Shown here piece by piece: positions 12,738-20,205 of a stretch of DNA of 21,048 bases. How positions within the stretch are numbered: position 1 is the first letter of the stretch; each line of letters begins with the position of its first letter. The stretch is from Bacteroidota bacterium. Its GTDB lineage: Bacteria > Bacteroidota > Bacteroidia > Bacteroidales > F082. Both the position numbers and the translations under genes were made by a program. A model generated the notes under the pieces. It did no database searches and was not told the origin of the DNA. It was given only the letters and a program-made list of their open reading frames with translations. Location: positions 24,773 to 45,820 of the forward strand of contig NYYH01000027.1 of assembly GCA_002686705.1 (NCBI GenBank), written 5' to 3'.

Positions 12738-14141
12738 ATGATAATTAAGAATAAATTTAGCAAGATGAAATTACCTAAGGCAGAATCATATAGAATAAAA
12801 ATGGTGGAACCCATCCACCGTAGCACACGTGAAGAGCGTGTAAAATGGATTGCGGATGCAAATTATAATTTATTTAATCTAAAAAGCAACCAAGTATTTA
12901 TCGACCTATTAACTGACTCAGGAACAGGAGCAATGAGTGATAAACAATGGTCAGAAATGCTGCTTGGTGATGAGAGTTATTCCGGCTCATCCTCATATTA
13001 CAAACTTAAGGATGCAATAAAAGACATTACAGGTTTTGATTTTTTTCTTCCTACGCATCAAGGCAGAGCTGCTGAAAATGTGCTGTTTTCTACTTTGGTT
13101 AAGGAAGGTGACATTGTACCTGGCAACTCACATTTTGATACTACAAAAGCACATATTGAATATCGAAAAGCACATGCCGTGGATTGCACAATTGATGCTG
13201 CTTTTGATACAACCCTTGATCATCCATTTAAAGGAAATATAGACATTGAGAAGCTTGAAAATGTACTGAAAAGTAATCCAAAGGAAAAGATTCCACTTAT
13301 AGTTTTAACGATAACATGCAACACTGCTGGAGGACAACCGGTTTCAATGAAAAATATGCACGCTGTTTCAGCGCTTGCAAAAAAATACAAGGTTCCGGTA
13401 TACTTCGACTCTGCAAGGTTTGCTGAGAATGCTTATTTCATTAAAATCAGAGAAGAAGGTTATTCCGATATTAGTATTCGTGATATTGTTAAAGAAATGT
13501 TTTACTATGCCGATGGTATGACAATGAGCGCTAAAAAAGATGCCATTGTTAACATGGGAGGTTTTATAGGATTTAAAAATAAAGAAGTATTTGAAAAAGC
13601 AAGCGTATATAATATTCTTTTTGAGGGCTATGTAACATATGGTGGCATGTCTGGCAGGGATATGAACGCTCTTGCACAGGGACTTTATGAAGGAACTGAA
13701 TTTGATTATCTTGAAACTCGTATAAATCAAGTAGCATATCTAGGTCAGATATTAAAAGATAATGGAGTTCCCGTTCAATATCCTTTCGGTGGCCATGCAA
13801 TTTTTATAGATGTTAAACGGTTTTTGCCATTTATCCCAAAAGAGGAGTATGTTGCTCAAACTCTGGCTTGTATAGTATATTTAGAAGGTGGCGTACGTGG
13901 TGTTGAAATTGGAAGTATTATGGCCGATAGGGATCCTTTAACTGGATTGAATCGATATCCTGAACTCGAACTCATGCGTCTTGCCATACCACGCAGAACC
14001 TATACCAACGACCATATGAAATATGTAGCGGCAGCTATAATTAATGTGTATGAAAAAAGAAACGAAATAACAACAGGGCTACGAATAACCAAAGAGGCTC
14101 CAATATTGAGGCATTTTACTGTAGAACTAGAGAAAGTTTAA
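12738..14141 (+). CDS. tnaA: Tryptophanase (tryptophan indole-lyase)
   Basis: A PLP enzyme that splits L-tryptophan into indole, pyruvate and ammonia in the cytoplasm. The 467-residue protein matches the tryptophanase/tyrosine phenol-lyase family throughout: VEPIHRSTREERVKWI, DLLTDSGTGAMSDKQW, GDESYSG, FLPTHQGRAAENV, TCNTAGGQPVSM, YFDSARFAENAYFI, the PLP-lysine motif MSAKKDA (K266/K267) and GLYEGTEFDY. Near the C-terminus it has LRHFTVEL with His459; tryptophanases carry His here (E. coli His463) while tyrosine phenol-lyases have Phe, so tryptophanase is preferred. The first ATG is 12738; Bacteroides homologues as I recall them begin near the internal Met10 (ATG 12765), giving 458 residues, so the first nine residues may not be translated. 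The gene stands behind a long structured leader and is followed 53 nt later by a methionine-sulfoxide reductase gene. Confidence 0.94.
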   Translation: MIIKNKFSKMKLPKAESYRIKMVEPIHRSTREERVKWIADANYNLFNLKSNQVFIDLLTDSGTGAMSDKQWSEMLLGDESYSGSSSYYKLKDAIKDITGFDFFLPTHQGRAAENVLFSTLVKEGDIVPGNSHFDTTKAHIEYRKAHAVDCTIDAAFDTTLDHPFKGNIDIEKLENVLKSNPKEKIPLIVLTITCNTAGGQPVSMKNMHAVSALAKKYKVPVYFDSARFAENAYFIKIREEGYSDISIRDIVKEMFYYADGMTMSAKKDAIVNMGGFIGFKNKEVFEKASVYNILFEGYVTYGGMSGRDMNALAQGLYEGTEFDYLETRINQVAYLGQILKDNGVPVQYPFGGHAIFIDVKRFLPFIPKEEYVAQTLACIVYLEGGVRGVEIGSIMADRDPLTGLNRYPELELMRLAIPRRTYTNDHMKYVAAAIINVYEKRNEITTGLRITKEAPILRHFTVELEKV

Positions 14142-14194
14142 TTTTGAATTATTCTTTCAGTTAATTTCGCGTAACGATTAAATACAAACTAAAC

Positions 14195-14656
14195 ATGGAT
14201 GCCGATAAAAAACAAAAGAAATACCAAAGGCTTTATTCACAGATAAAGGATCTCATTGATAAAAGTAGCAATAATCCAATATCAAATATGTCAACTATTG
14301 CCGCTATACTTCATCATAAGATTGAATATTTCTTTTGGACAGGTTTTTATTTATTACAGGATGGAAAATTACAAGCTGGACCATATCAAGGTTCTTTAGC
14401 TTGTATAAACCTTGCTTCAGATAAGGGAGTTTGTTGGGCTGCGATTAACAAGAAGAAAACCTTTGTTGTTCCAAATGTTCATGATTTCCCAAACCATATT
14501 GCTTGCGATTCACGATCCTTGTCAGAAATTGTTGTTCCCGTAAGAGATGAAAACAATGAAATAATAGGAGTGATGGATGTTGATAGCAGTAGCACAAATA
14601 GCTTTGATGAAGTTGATGCTCAATGGCTTGAGAAAATAGTAGTTCTCATTTATTAG
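14195..14656 (+). CDS. msrC: Free methionine-(R)-sulfoxide reductase (GAF-domain fRMsr)
   Basis: fRMsr repairs oxidised free methionine (R form) in the cytoplasm using a Cys relay recharged by thioredoxin. The 153-residue single GAF domain carries all three catalytic cysteines: Cys70 (GSLAC), Cys80 (KGVC) and Cys104 (HIACDS). Their spacing (+10, +24) equals that of the E. coli enzyme (Cys84, Cys94, Cys118). The surrounding blocks WTGFYLLQDGKLQAGPYQG, VVPNVHDFPNHIACDS, SEIVVPVRDENNEIIGVMDVDS are family hallmarks. Most GAF proteins lacking these cysteines are sensors, so activity is a confident family-level prediction. It lies 53 nt after tnaA and may share its transcript, although TAATTTCG (14162-14169, one mismatch from the -7 consensus) could give it a promoter of its own. 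Confidence 0.88.
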   Translation: MDADKKQKKYQRLYSQIKDLIDKSSNNPISNMSTIAAILHHKIEYFFWTGFYLLQDGKLQAGPYQGSLACINLASDKGVCWAAINKKKTFVVPNVHDFPNHIACDSRSLSEIVVPVRDENNEIIGVMDVDSSSTNSFDEVDAQWLEKIVVLIY

Positions 14657-14732
14657 TGTATTACTATTAGCGTAAGCTCATCTTCTTTCTGCGAACTTAC
14701 GACTTAGGTCATATTTATCTAAACCAGATTAT

Positions 14733-14740
14733 TACTTTTG
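14733..14740 (+). promoter_or_regulatory. -7 box of the MntP-like gene
   Basis: TACTTTTG matches TAnnTTTG and ends 20 nt before the ATG at 14761. The -33 region is poor. Confidence 0.45.
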
Positions 14741-14760
14741 CAGTCTAATAATCTATTTGA

Positions 14761-15309
14761 ATGCTATCATTATTAGTCATACTAATTATTATTTTCCTGT
14801 CCATTCAAGTTTTTCCAGTAGCTGTTGGGATTAAAGTTGAAGGTAAACCGGGCAAAGCAGTAATCCTTGTTGTCGTATTGTCGATGGTACAAGTAGTAAC
14901 ATATTGGTTAGGCTTAGTACTTGGTGACACATTTATGCATCTTATGGATGATTTTAGAGGTACGATTTTTTTCATCGGATTTTTGCTTATTGGGATAAGG
15001 ATGCTAATGGAAACTTTCAATATTAGAAAAGGAGAAAGAACATATTCTATCGACAGTATAGGTCATGTTGCCCTTGCATCATTAGCGCAAGGTATGAACA
15101 CTTTTTTAGTAGGATTGTTATTTTACTATATTTTTTTCGATGAGCAGGCAACATTAATATTGTTATTTGTTCTAACAGTAATTGTTGCTATAGTTGGAAT
15201 TGCTTTGAAACCTGGTAAGCTTACTCTTGCTTTTGCATCATTGCTTTATGCAATTGGTGGTTTAATTATGCTCATATCTGCCGTTTATATCTCATTTTTT
15301 ATTCTTTAA
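14761..15309 (+). CDS. MntP-like six-helix membrane protein lacking the transport acids
   Basis: The 182-residue hydrophobic protein has about six membrane helices arranged as two similar halves, as in the MntP (YebN/DUF204) manganese exporter. Alignment by eye to E. coli MntP places SIQVFPVAVGI against SMDAFAASIG, VQVVTYWLGLVLG against VETLTPLIGWGMG, IGFLLIGIRMLMETF against the LLIFLGGRMIIEGF helix, and SLAQGMNTFLVG against ATSLDAMAVG. At the three positions where MntP has acids, this protein has amides: Gln16 (Asp16 in E. coli), Gln44 (Glu) and Asn113 (Asp). Mn2+ export by the usual mechanism is therefore doubtful and a divergent subfamily is more likely. It has its own -7 box and is followed 12 nt later by a secreted nuclease gene. 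The family assignment is moderate, resting on helix pattern and a few short matches. Confidence 0.62.
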   Translation: MLSLLVILIIIFLSIQVFPVAVGIKVEGKPGKAVILVVVLSMVQVVTYWLGLVLGDTFMHLMDDFRGTIFFIGFLLIGIRMLMETFNIRKGERTYSIDSIGHVALASLAQGMNTFLVGLLFYYIFFDEQATLILLFVLTVIVAIVGIALKPGKLTLAFASLLYAIGGLIMLISAVYISFFIL

Positions 15310-15321
15310 TTTATTATTAGT

Positions 15322-16356
15322 ATGATAATTAGAAAGTACTTTAGCAAAGTTGTATTTTTAGGTATTCTCATACTAATAAAATCTGCTTTTGCGCAGATAC
15401 CACCTGGTTATTATGATGATGCTCAGGGTTTAACAGGAGCTGAATTGAAGTCAGCATTACATAGCATTATTAATAATCATGTTGAATTTTCATACAATGA
15501 TTTGCGAGATTTCATACTTAAAAATACAGATGAGGATCCAAACAATACTAGCAATGTAATATTACTTTATACCGGCCGTTCACAGGACAAAAATACATTT
15601 GGAGGTGATCCTGACGATTGGAACCGAGAGCATGTTTGGGCTAAATCGCATGGTAATTTTGGAAATAATCCACCTGCTGGTACTGATGCTCATCACATTC
15701 GGCCAACTGATGTATCAGTAAACGGTGCCAGAGGAAATCTTGATTTTGATATGGGCGGAAGCCCTGTTCCTGAAGCTCCGGGTTGTTTTAAAGATGGTGA
15801 TTCCTTTGAACCAAGAGATGCTGTAAAAGGAGATGTTGCACGTATGATATTTTATATGGCTACTCGTTATGAAGGTGGTAGTGAACCTGATCTTGAAGTG
15901 GTTGATGCTGTTATTACTTATCCAAATCCTGAACATGGAAAGTTGTCACAACTCATCTTATGGAACTCTCAAGATCCTCCAGATGATTTTGAAATTAATA
16001 GAAATGATGTTATTTATTATCAATATCAAGAAAATCGAAATCCATTTATCGATCATCCTGAATATGTCGAAGTTATTTGGGGGAATCCTAGTAAGGTATC
16101 TTCACACAGTATTGTAGATATATCTGTTTACCCAAATCCAGCATCCAACCGTTTAAATATTTCAACACAAAATACTGAAAAATTACACTATACAATTTAT
16201 TCGATATTTGGGAATCCAATCTTGATGGGTAGTTTAACAACTACTTATTCGAAAATAGATATTCAACAACTTTGTAATGGATTTTATTTTCTATCTATTA
16301 CTGATAACTCAAATAAGATTACTAAAAAAATTACATTTGTAAAATCAGCAGATTAA
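15322..16356 (+). CDS. Secreted endonuclease I with T9SS C-terminal sorting domain
   Basis: Endonuclease I (EndA/NucM family) enzymes are non-specific secreted DNases/RNases of the beta-beta-alpha-metal fold. After a signal peptide (~residues 1-24, cleaved near FAQ), the nuclease domain spans ~27-255. It has LYTGRSQ (82-88), the active-site NREHVWAKSHG (101-111), DAHHIRPTD (122-130) with the catalytic and metal-binding histidines, RGNLDF (137-142) and KGDVARMIFYMATRY (169-183), all hallmark elements. From ~266 to 344 is a type A type IX secretion domain opening with ISVYPNPASNRLNIS and ending KITKKITFVK. The product should therefore cross the outer membrane by T9SS and be released or anchored on the surface. 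It begins 12 nt after the MntP-like gene and ends 2 nt before queD, so the three are probably co-transcribed. Likely roles are DNA scavenging for nucleotides or phosphate, consistent with but not proven by udk nearby. Confidence 0.92.
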   Translation: MIIRKYFSKVVFLGILILIKSAFAQIPPGYYDDAQGLTGAELKSALHSIINNHVEFSYNDLRDFILKNTDEDPNNTSNVILLYTGRSQDKNTFGGDPDDWNREHVWAKSHGNFGNNPPAGTDAHHIRPTDVSVNGARGNLDFDMGGSPVPEAPGCFKDGDSFEPRDAVKGDVARMIFYMATRYEGGSEPDLEVVDAVITYPNPEHGKLSQLILWNSQDPPDDFEINRNDVIYYQYQENRNPFIDHPEYVEVIWGNPSKVSSHSIVDISVYPNPASNRLNISTQNTEKLHYTIYSIFGNPILMGSLTTTYSKIDIQQLCNGFYFLSITDNSNKITKKITFVKSAD

Positions 16357-16358
16357 AC

Positions 16359-16808
16359 ATGAACCCAACAATCAGAATTACAAAAGAGTTTAAATTTGAA
16401 ATGGCACATGCGCTTAAAGGATACGATGGCCCTTGTCGAAATATTCATGGACACTCGTATGAGCTGTTAGTAACCATTTCAGGTAAACCTATTATTGATA
16501 CAAAAAACCCTAAGCTAGGCATGGTTATGGATTTTGGCGACCTAAAGAAAATAGTAAGAACCACAATTATTGATGTTTATGATCACGCGCTTGTTTTAAA
16601 CAGTTGTATGCCGGAAGATTTGAATGAAAAACTTAGTGAAAATTTTGAGAAAGTAATTCTTCTTAATTATCAGCCTACAAGTGAGATGATGGTAGTTGAC
16701 TTTGCGAATACACTAATGAAAAAACTGCCCCCAGATGTTAAATTAAAGTACTTACAACTAAGAGAAACTGTTACCTCTTTTGCCGAATGGTATGCTGAGG
16801 ACAATTAG
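16359..16808 (+). CDS. queD: 6-carboxytetrahydropterin synthase / 6-pyruvoyltetrahydropterin synthase family (QueD)
   Basis: QueD converts dihydroneopterin triphosphate to 6-carboxy-5,6,7,8-tetrahydropterin for queuosine (tRNA) synthesis in the cytoplasm. The 149-residue T-fold protein shows the zinc site His17 (FEMAHAL), His30 and His32 (IHGHSYEL) and Cys26 in C-x3-HGH, the arrangement that marks QueD-active members. MVMDFGDLKKIV, YDHALVLN, PTSEMMVVDFA and LRETVTSFAEW (with the conserved Glu) follow. A slight C-terminal shortening is within family range. It starts just 2 nt after the endonuclease I stop codon, so it is almost certainly on the same transcript, which is an unrelated housekeeping function riding in an envelope operon. 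No other queuosine genes are in the window. Confidence 0.9.
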   Translation: MNPTIRITKEFKFEMAHALKGYDGPCRNIHGHSYELLVTISGKPIIDTKNPKLGMVMDFGDLKKIVRTTIIDVYDHALVLNSCMPEDLNEKLSENFEKVILLNYQPTSEMMVVDFANTLMKKLPPDVKLKYLQLRETVTSFAEWYAEDN

Positions 16809-16915
16809 TCGGCTGTCGAATTAATTTATTATTATTCTCTAATACAACATCTAAGTTTTAATCAAAAAATGGTTTAGCCCAAATGTCTTTTTGGTTAATA
16901 TACCCAGAATAAGGT

Positions 16916-16947
16916 ATTGTTAGCAATTCATCAGCAATATATTTTTG
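16916..16947 (+). promoter_or_regulatory. Promoter of the porin/FMN-binding operon
   Basis: TATTTTTG at 16940-16947 is a full -7 box; ATTG at 16916-16919, 20 nt upstream, is a one-mismatch -33 box. It shows that an in-frame TTG at 16917 is promoter, not start codon, and that ATG 16977 is the start (leader ~25 nt). Confidence 0.55.
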
Positions 16948-16976
16948 CCTTAATTATTAATATAATCAAAGACAAA

Positions 16977-18182
16977 ATGAAAGCTATTGCATATATACTA
17001 TTAATTATTACTCTACTACATTGTAATTCAGTATTATTCTCGCAAAATGAAAATAACCAGGATTTTAATGCTGCATCATTGATGCTATCCAGTCCAAAAA
17101 AATTGACGGTTGGTGGTTATGGTCAGATTGATTTTAACCAACCTTTCGGAGACAATAAAATTCAGAATGGAAAATTAGATGTACATCGTCTTGTAATTTT
17201 ATTTGGATATCGATTTAATGAAAAATTAAGTTTTGTTTCCGAAATTGAAATAGAGCATGTAAAAGAAATATATGTAGAACAAGCCTTTCTTAATTATTCA
17301 GTAAATACATACTTGCAAATAAGGGGTGGTTTGATGTTGATTCCTATGGGTATTATTAATGAATACCACGAACCAACTACCTTTAACGGTGTTGAGCGCC
17401 CATTAATTGATAAATATATATCACCAACAACATGGCGTGAAATAGGAGTTGGTATTACGGGTTCAGTTCCTGAGTTATCATTGCGATATCAAACCTATTT
17501 AATGAATGGTTTTAGCAGTTATAACGGCAGTGCACAGCTTTCTGGGAAAAACGGGTTACGCAAGGGAAGACAAAAAGGGGCAGAATCAATTATTCGAACA
17601 CCTGTTTCTGCTAGTAGAATAGAATATTATGGGATAATGGGACTGAACCTTGGTTTATCTGTTTATTTAGGAGGAACACAATCAACAGAGTTTAACAAAT
17701 TAAACAGAGATGATAATAATGCAATGACAATCGCCGACTCTTCGGTAGTAAAAATTAGAATGTTCGGGTTTGATGCCAGATACCAGAGAAATGGTTTTCA
17801 ATTCAGGGCTCAAACATACTATACAAAACTCCTTAATACTTCTCAGTACAATTACTTTACAGCCTCTGACAATGTTCCTAATGATGTTGGAAACAGTATG
17901 TATGGTTATTATGTTGAGGCCGGTTACAATGTATTTCAAGAGTTAGCAAAAATAAAAAGTGAATTGATATCATTTGTTAGATATTCTGCCTTTAACACTC
18001 AAAACACTGTTGTATCAGGATTATCCACAAACCCTGCTTATCAAATGCAAGTAATAACTGCAGGTATAGGCTGGAAGCCTATTTCGGAAGTTGCAATAAA
18101 AGCTGATATTCAGTTATTAAAATCAGATCAGGAAAGTACCTTTCGAAATGTGTTTAATGCTGGAATTGCAATCTGGTTTTAA
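16977..18182 (+). CDS. Outer-membrane porin (phosphate-selective porin O/P-like)
   Basis: The 401-residue protein starts with a signal peptide (KAIAYILLIITLLHCNSVLFS, then QNEN) and continues as an outer-membrane barrel. After a short linker, LTVGGYGQIDFNQPFG is the typical first strand, followed by DVHRLVILFGYRFNEKLSFVSEIEIEHVKEIYVEQAFLNYSV divided over hairpins. GGLMLIPMGIINEYHEPTTFNGVERPLID is a hallmark of the OprO/OprP-like porins of Bacteroidota. Alternating amphipathic strands run to the C-terminal aromatic residue (NAGIAIWF). The substrate cannot be deduced, and the phosphate label of the family is nominal. It is followed 11 nt later by an FMN-binding protein gene, a pairing that suggests porin and flavoprotein work in the same envelope process. 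Confidence 0.8.
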   Translation: MKAIAYILLIITLLHCNSVLFSQNENNQDFNAASLMLSSPKKLTVGGYGQIDFNQPFGDNKIQNGKLDVHRLVILFGYRFNEKLSFVSEIEIEHVKEIYVEQAFLNYSVNTYLQIRGGLMLIPMGIINEYHEPTTFNGVERPLIDKYISPTTWREIGVGITGSVPELSLRYQTYLMNGFSSYNGSAQLSGKNGLRKGRQKGAESIIRTPVSASRIEYYGIMGLNLGLSVYLGGTQSTEFNKLNRDDNNAMTIADSSVVKIRMFGFDARYQRNGFQFRAQTYYTKLLNTSQYNYFTASDNVPNDVGNSMYGYYVEAGYNVFQELAKIKSELISFVRYSAFNTQNTVVSGLSTNPAYQMQVITAGIGWKPISEVAIKADIQLLKSDQESTFRNVFNAGIAIWF

Positions 18183-18193
18183 TCTTTAAAAAA

Positions 18194-18760
18194 TTGAAAA
18201 TAAATAAGAACATAGCAATACTAATTTCAATATCAACTATCTGGGTATTGATGAATAGTTTTTCTGATGCTGATCAGATTAGAATTCCGTATAATAAAAT
18301 AGTCAAAACTATTAATAAGCAAATTGGAGCCCAAGGATTTCAATTACAACCAGTTGAAGGGTTAATAGATACTTATTCGCAATCCAAAATCTTTAGTATT
18401 CAATCTGATACTTCAATTTCAGGTTATGTCTACGTAAGTAGGGTAAATAGTTGTCGTTCTGGTGGTTGTTCAATTATGCCCGATGATATTGCCCTTGAAT
18501 TTGAATATTTTGATTATTTTTTTATTACAGATTCAATAGGAAACGTCTTGAATGTAAAAGTATATAACTATCAAGCCACACACGGGCATCAGGTAATGAG
18601 TAAAGGCTGGTTGAAACAATTTATTGGCTTTAGTGGTAAACAGTCTTTAAATTATGGGAAAGATATTCAGGCAATTTCGGGAGCAACTATATCAGCACAA
18701 ACGCTTATTCATGATCTTGAGCAAGCAGAAGGACTTATACAGAGTTTGTTGAATAATTAA
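18194..18760 (+). CDS. Exported FMN-binding domain protein with Cx4C motif
   Basis: The 188-residue protein starts at TTG (18194); the stop of the porin lies just upstream and the first in-frame ATG (Met20) would remove the signal segment NIAILISISTIWVLM. The C-terminal half is an FMN_bind domain (PF04205 type): a DDIALEFEYFDYFFITDSIGNVLNVKV strand pair divided by a turn, THGHQVMSKGWLKQFIG, then AISGATISAQT (160-170). In NqrC/RnfG-like proteins the Thr of DxxSGAT (here Thr165) receives FMN from ApbE. Here the first residue of that motif is Gln159 instead of Asp, so covalent flavinylation is uncertain. Before the domain, SCRSGGCS places Cys87 and Cys92 in a C-x4-C pair, a possible disulfide or metal site. 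It is predicted periplasmic or membrane anchored and translationally close to the porin gene. An electron-transfer role is inference. Confidence 0.8.
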   Translation: MKINKNIAILISISTIWVLMNSFSDADQIRIPYNKIVKTINKQIGAQGFQLQPVEGLIDTYSQSKIFSIQSDTSISGYVYVSRVNSCRSGGCSIMPDDIALEFEYFDYFFITDSIGNVLNVKVYNYQATHGHQVMSKGWLKQFIGFSGKQSLNYGKDIQAISGATISAQTLIHDLEQAEGLIQSLLNN

Positions 18761-18851
18761 TTGTCTTGTCCTTTTGTTTTATCCTAAAGGTTAAATGCGT
18801 CCATAGCATTTTCAATACTTTTTATTAATTTCACGGACAAAGTATACAACT

Positions 18852-19721
18852 ATGAGTTGGAAGGTTGAAATTGCAAAAAAGCTTTCAATAATTAATAGGA
18901 CTGATGTTAAAGTTAATGGTGTTTCACCTGTAGGTGGTGGCTCAATAAATGATACTTACGAAGTAAATACAACTGAGGGCAACTTTTTTGTGAAAAAAAA
19001 TTCAGCTTCACTTTATCCACAAATGTTTGAAAAAGAAGCATTGGGATTAGAATTACTAAGTAATGCTAAAAGCATTGATACCCCTGAAGTTATAGCCTTT
19101 GGCGAAAGCGAGAATGATTCCTTTTTAATCCTGAAATTTATAGCTAGTGGAAGCAAAACCCATTCATTTTGGGATGATTTTGGAAGACAATTAGCAGGAC
19201 TTCATATACATAGTGATGAGTACTTTGGTCTCAACCATGATAATTACATAGGCTCGCTTTATCAGCATAACAATAAGCATAATAACTGGAGCGATTTTTT
19301 TAGGGAAGAAAGACTTGAAAAGCAGGTTAAGTTAGCCAGAAATAATGCTGCTATTGATAAAGAATCCGTAACTGCATTCGATCGTTTTTATGCCAGACTT
19401 GATAATATTTTTCCGAAGGAACCTCCAGCTTTATTACACGGTGATTTGTGGGGAGGGAACTTTATGGTAAGTGAAAAAGGAAATCCCGTAATTATTGATC
19501 CTGCTGTATATTATGGTCATCGTGAGATGGATTTAGGCATGTCGCAATTATTTGGTGGCTTCGATAGGCAGTTTTACCAAAGTTATAATAAATATTACCC
19601 ATTAGAAAATGGATGGGAGGAACGTTTGAGCTATTGCAACCTATATCCATTAATGGTTCATGTTAATTTGTTTGGGGGTGGTTACCTTCAATCGGTTAAG
19701 ACTACATTAAGGAAGTTTTAG
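18852..19721 (+). CDS. Fructosamine kinase / ketoamine-3-kinase family protein
   Basis: Members phosphorylate ketoamine (Amadori) adducts on proteins or small amines, leading to deglycation; cytoplasmic. The 289-residue protein has the APH-like kinase fold: a glycine-rich segment VGGGSINDTYEV (27-38), the ATP-binding lysine in NFFVKKN (44-50), KEALGLELL with the helix-C Glu (~62), the hinge FLILKFIASG (91-100), the catalytic loop LLHGDLWGGN (194-203, base Asp198) and the metal-binding IIDPAVYYGHRE (214-225, Asp216), all as in the FN3K family. Length matches bacterial homologues (~290). The C-terminus ends YLQSVKTTLRKF. No operon partner: the FMN-binding gene ends 91 bp upstream and the next gene is on the other strand. 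The natural substrate in bacteria is unsettled. Confidence 0.92.
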   Translation: MSWKVEIAKKLSIINRTDVKVNGVSPVGGGSINDTYEVNTTEGNFFVKKNSASLYPQMFEKEALGLELLSNAKSIDTPEVIAFGESENDSFLILKFIASGSKTHSFWDDFGRQLAGLHIHSDEYFGLNHDNYIGSLYQHNNKHNNWSDFFREERLEKQVKLARNNAAIDKESVTAFDRFYARLDNIFPKEPPALLHGDLWGGNFMVSEKGNPVIIDPAVYYGHREMDLGMSQLFGGFDRQFYQSYNKYYPLENGWEERLSYCNLYPLMVHVNLFGGGYLQSVKTTLRKF

Positions 19722-19793
19722 TAAATAACGCACTTAATTTTTTGCAAAATATTTCTTGTTAGCGAAAAAACCTTTCAATTTTTTGAGTTAACA

Positions 19794-19997
19794 TTAGAGA
19801 AAAAATTTGTACAATATTATAATAGCAATAAATGTCCCTAAAATTAAATATGCATAAATGCTTGCAAAGTTTAAAGTCCAGCCAAAGAACCTGTTTCGTT
19901 TTGGAACAATTACTCTATTGTCCTTTGGGTTAAAGTAAAATATCGTAAATTTATAATTTTCAGGATTATCAACTTCCGGGTCCATTTCATTCATCAT
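19794..19997 (-). CDS. Small DUF5808-type single-pass membrane protein
   Basis: About 67 residues from ATG 19997; a second ATG follows immediately and either may be used, and an upstream TTG at 20003 is less likely. The first half contains the DUF5808 signature YKFTIFYFNPKDNRVIVPKR followed by WTLNFAS, a short soluble module; the second half is one hydrophobic helix (IYAYLILGTFIAIIILYKFF). The function of DUF5808 is unknown. In many proteins the module is attached to membrane segments, as here. It is transcribed alone on the minus strand, possibly from a TATTTTTG box at 20049-20056, and is divergent from the sensor lipoprotein gene beginning at 20206. Confidence 0.75.
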   Translation of the reverse strand: MMNEMDPEVDNPENYKFTIFYFNPKDNRVIVPKRNRFFGWTLNFASIYAYLILGTFIAIIILYKFFL

Positions 19998-20048
19998 TTT
20001 CAAAAAATTTATCTAATAAAAATTGGTTTTCAATTCAGCAATAAATAT

Positions 20049-20056
20049 CAAAAATA
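20049..20056 (-). promoter_or_regulatory. -7 box of the DUF5808 gene
   Basis: Minus-strand TATTTTTG, full consensus match, preceded by ACAC much as the corA box is preceded by TCAC. The predicted leader is about 45 nt. Confidence 0.38.
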
Positions 20057-20205
20057 GTGTTATTATTGAGCAATTCCCAAAAATGATCCAGTATGTTTGA
20101 AATATTAATTTGATGTTTGATTTGGCAATAAGAAACAATTTTATATATTTACATCATAAATTAATCAAATATTTAACCCTATTTTCTTTTCATAATTCTG
20201 CAGTG

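Noticed and set aside
13368..13800. Minus-strand open frames opposite tnaA
   Set aside because: The plus strand encodes an unbroken, conserved tryptophanase; the antisense frames are Cys/His/Phe-rich shadows without support.
14195..14656. GAF protein as a signalling sensor
   Set aside because: All three fRMsr cysteines with exact spacing are present, which favours the enzyme over a sensor.
14671..14701. Inverted repeat CGTAAG...CTTACG after the msrC-like gene as a terminator
   Set aside because: Only 6 bp, a 19-nt loop and no T run; within chance expectation.
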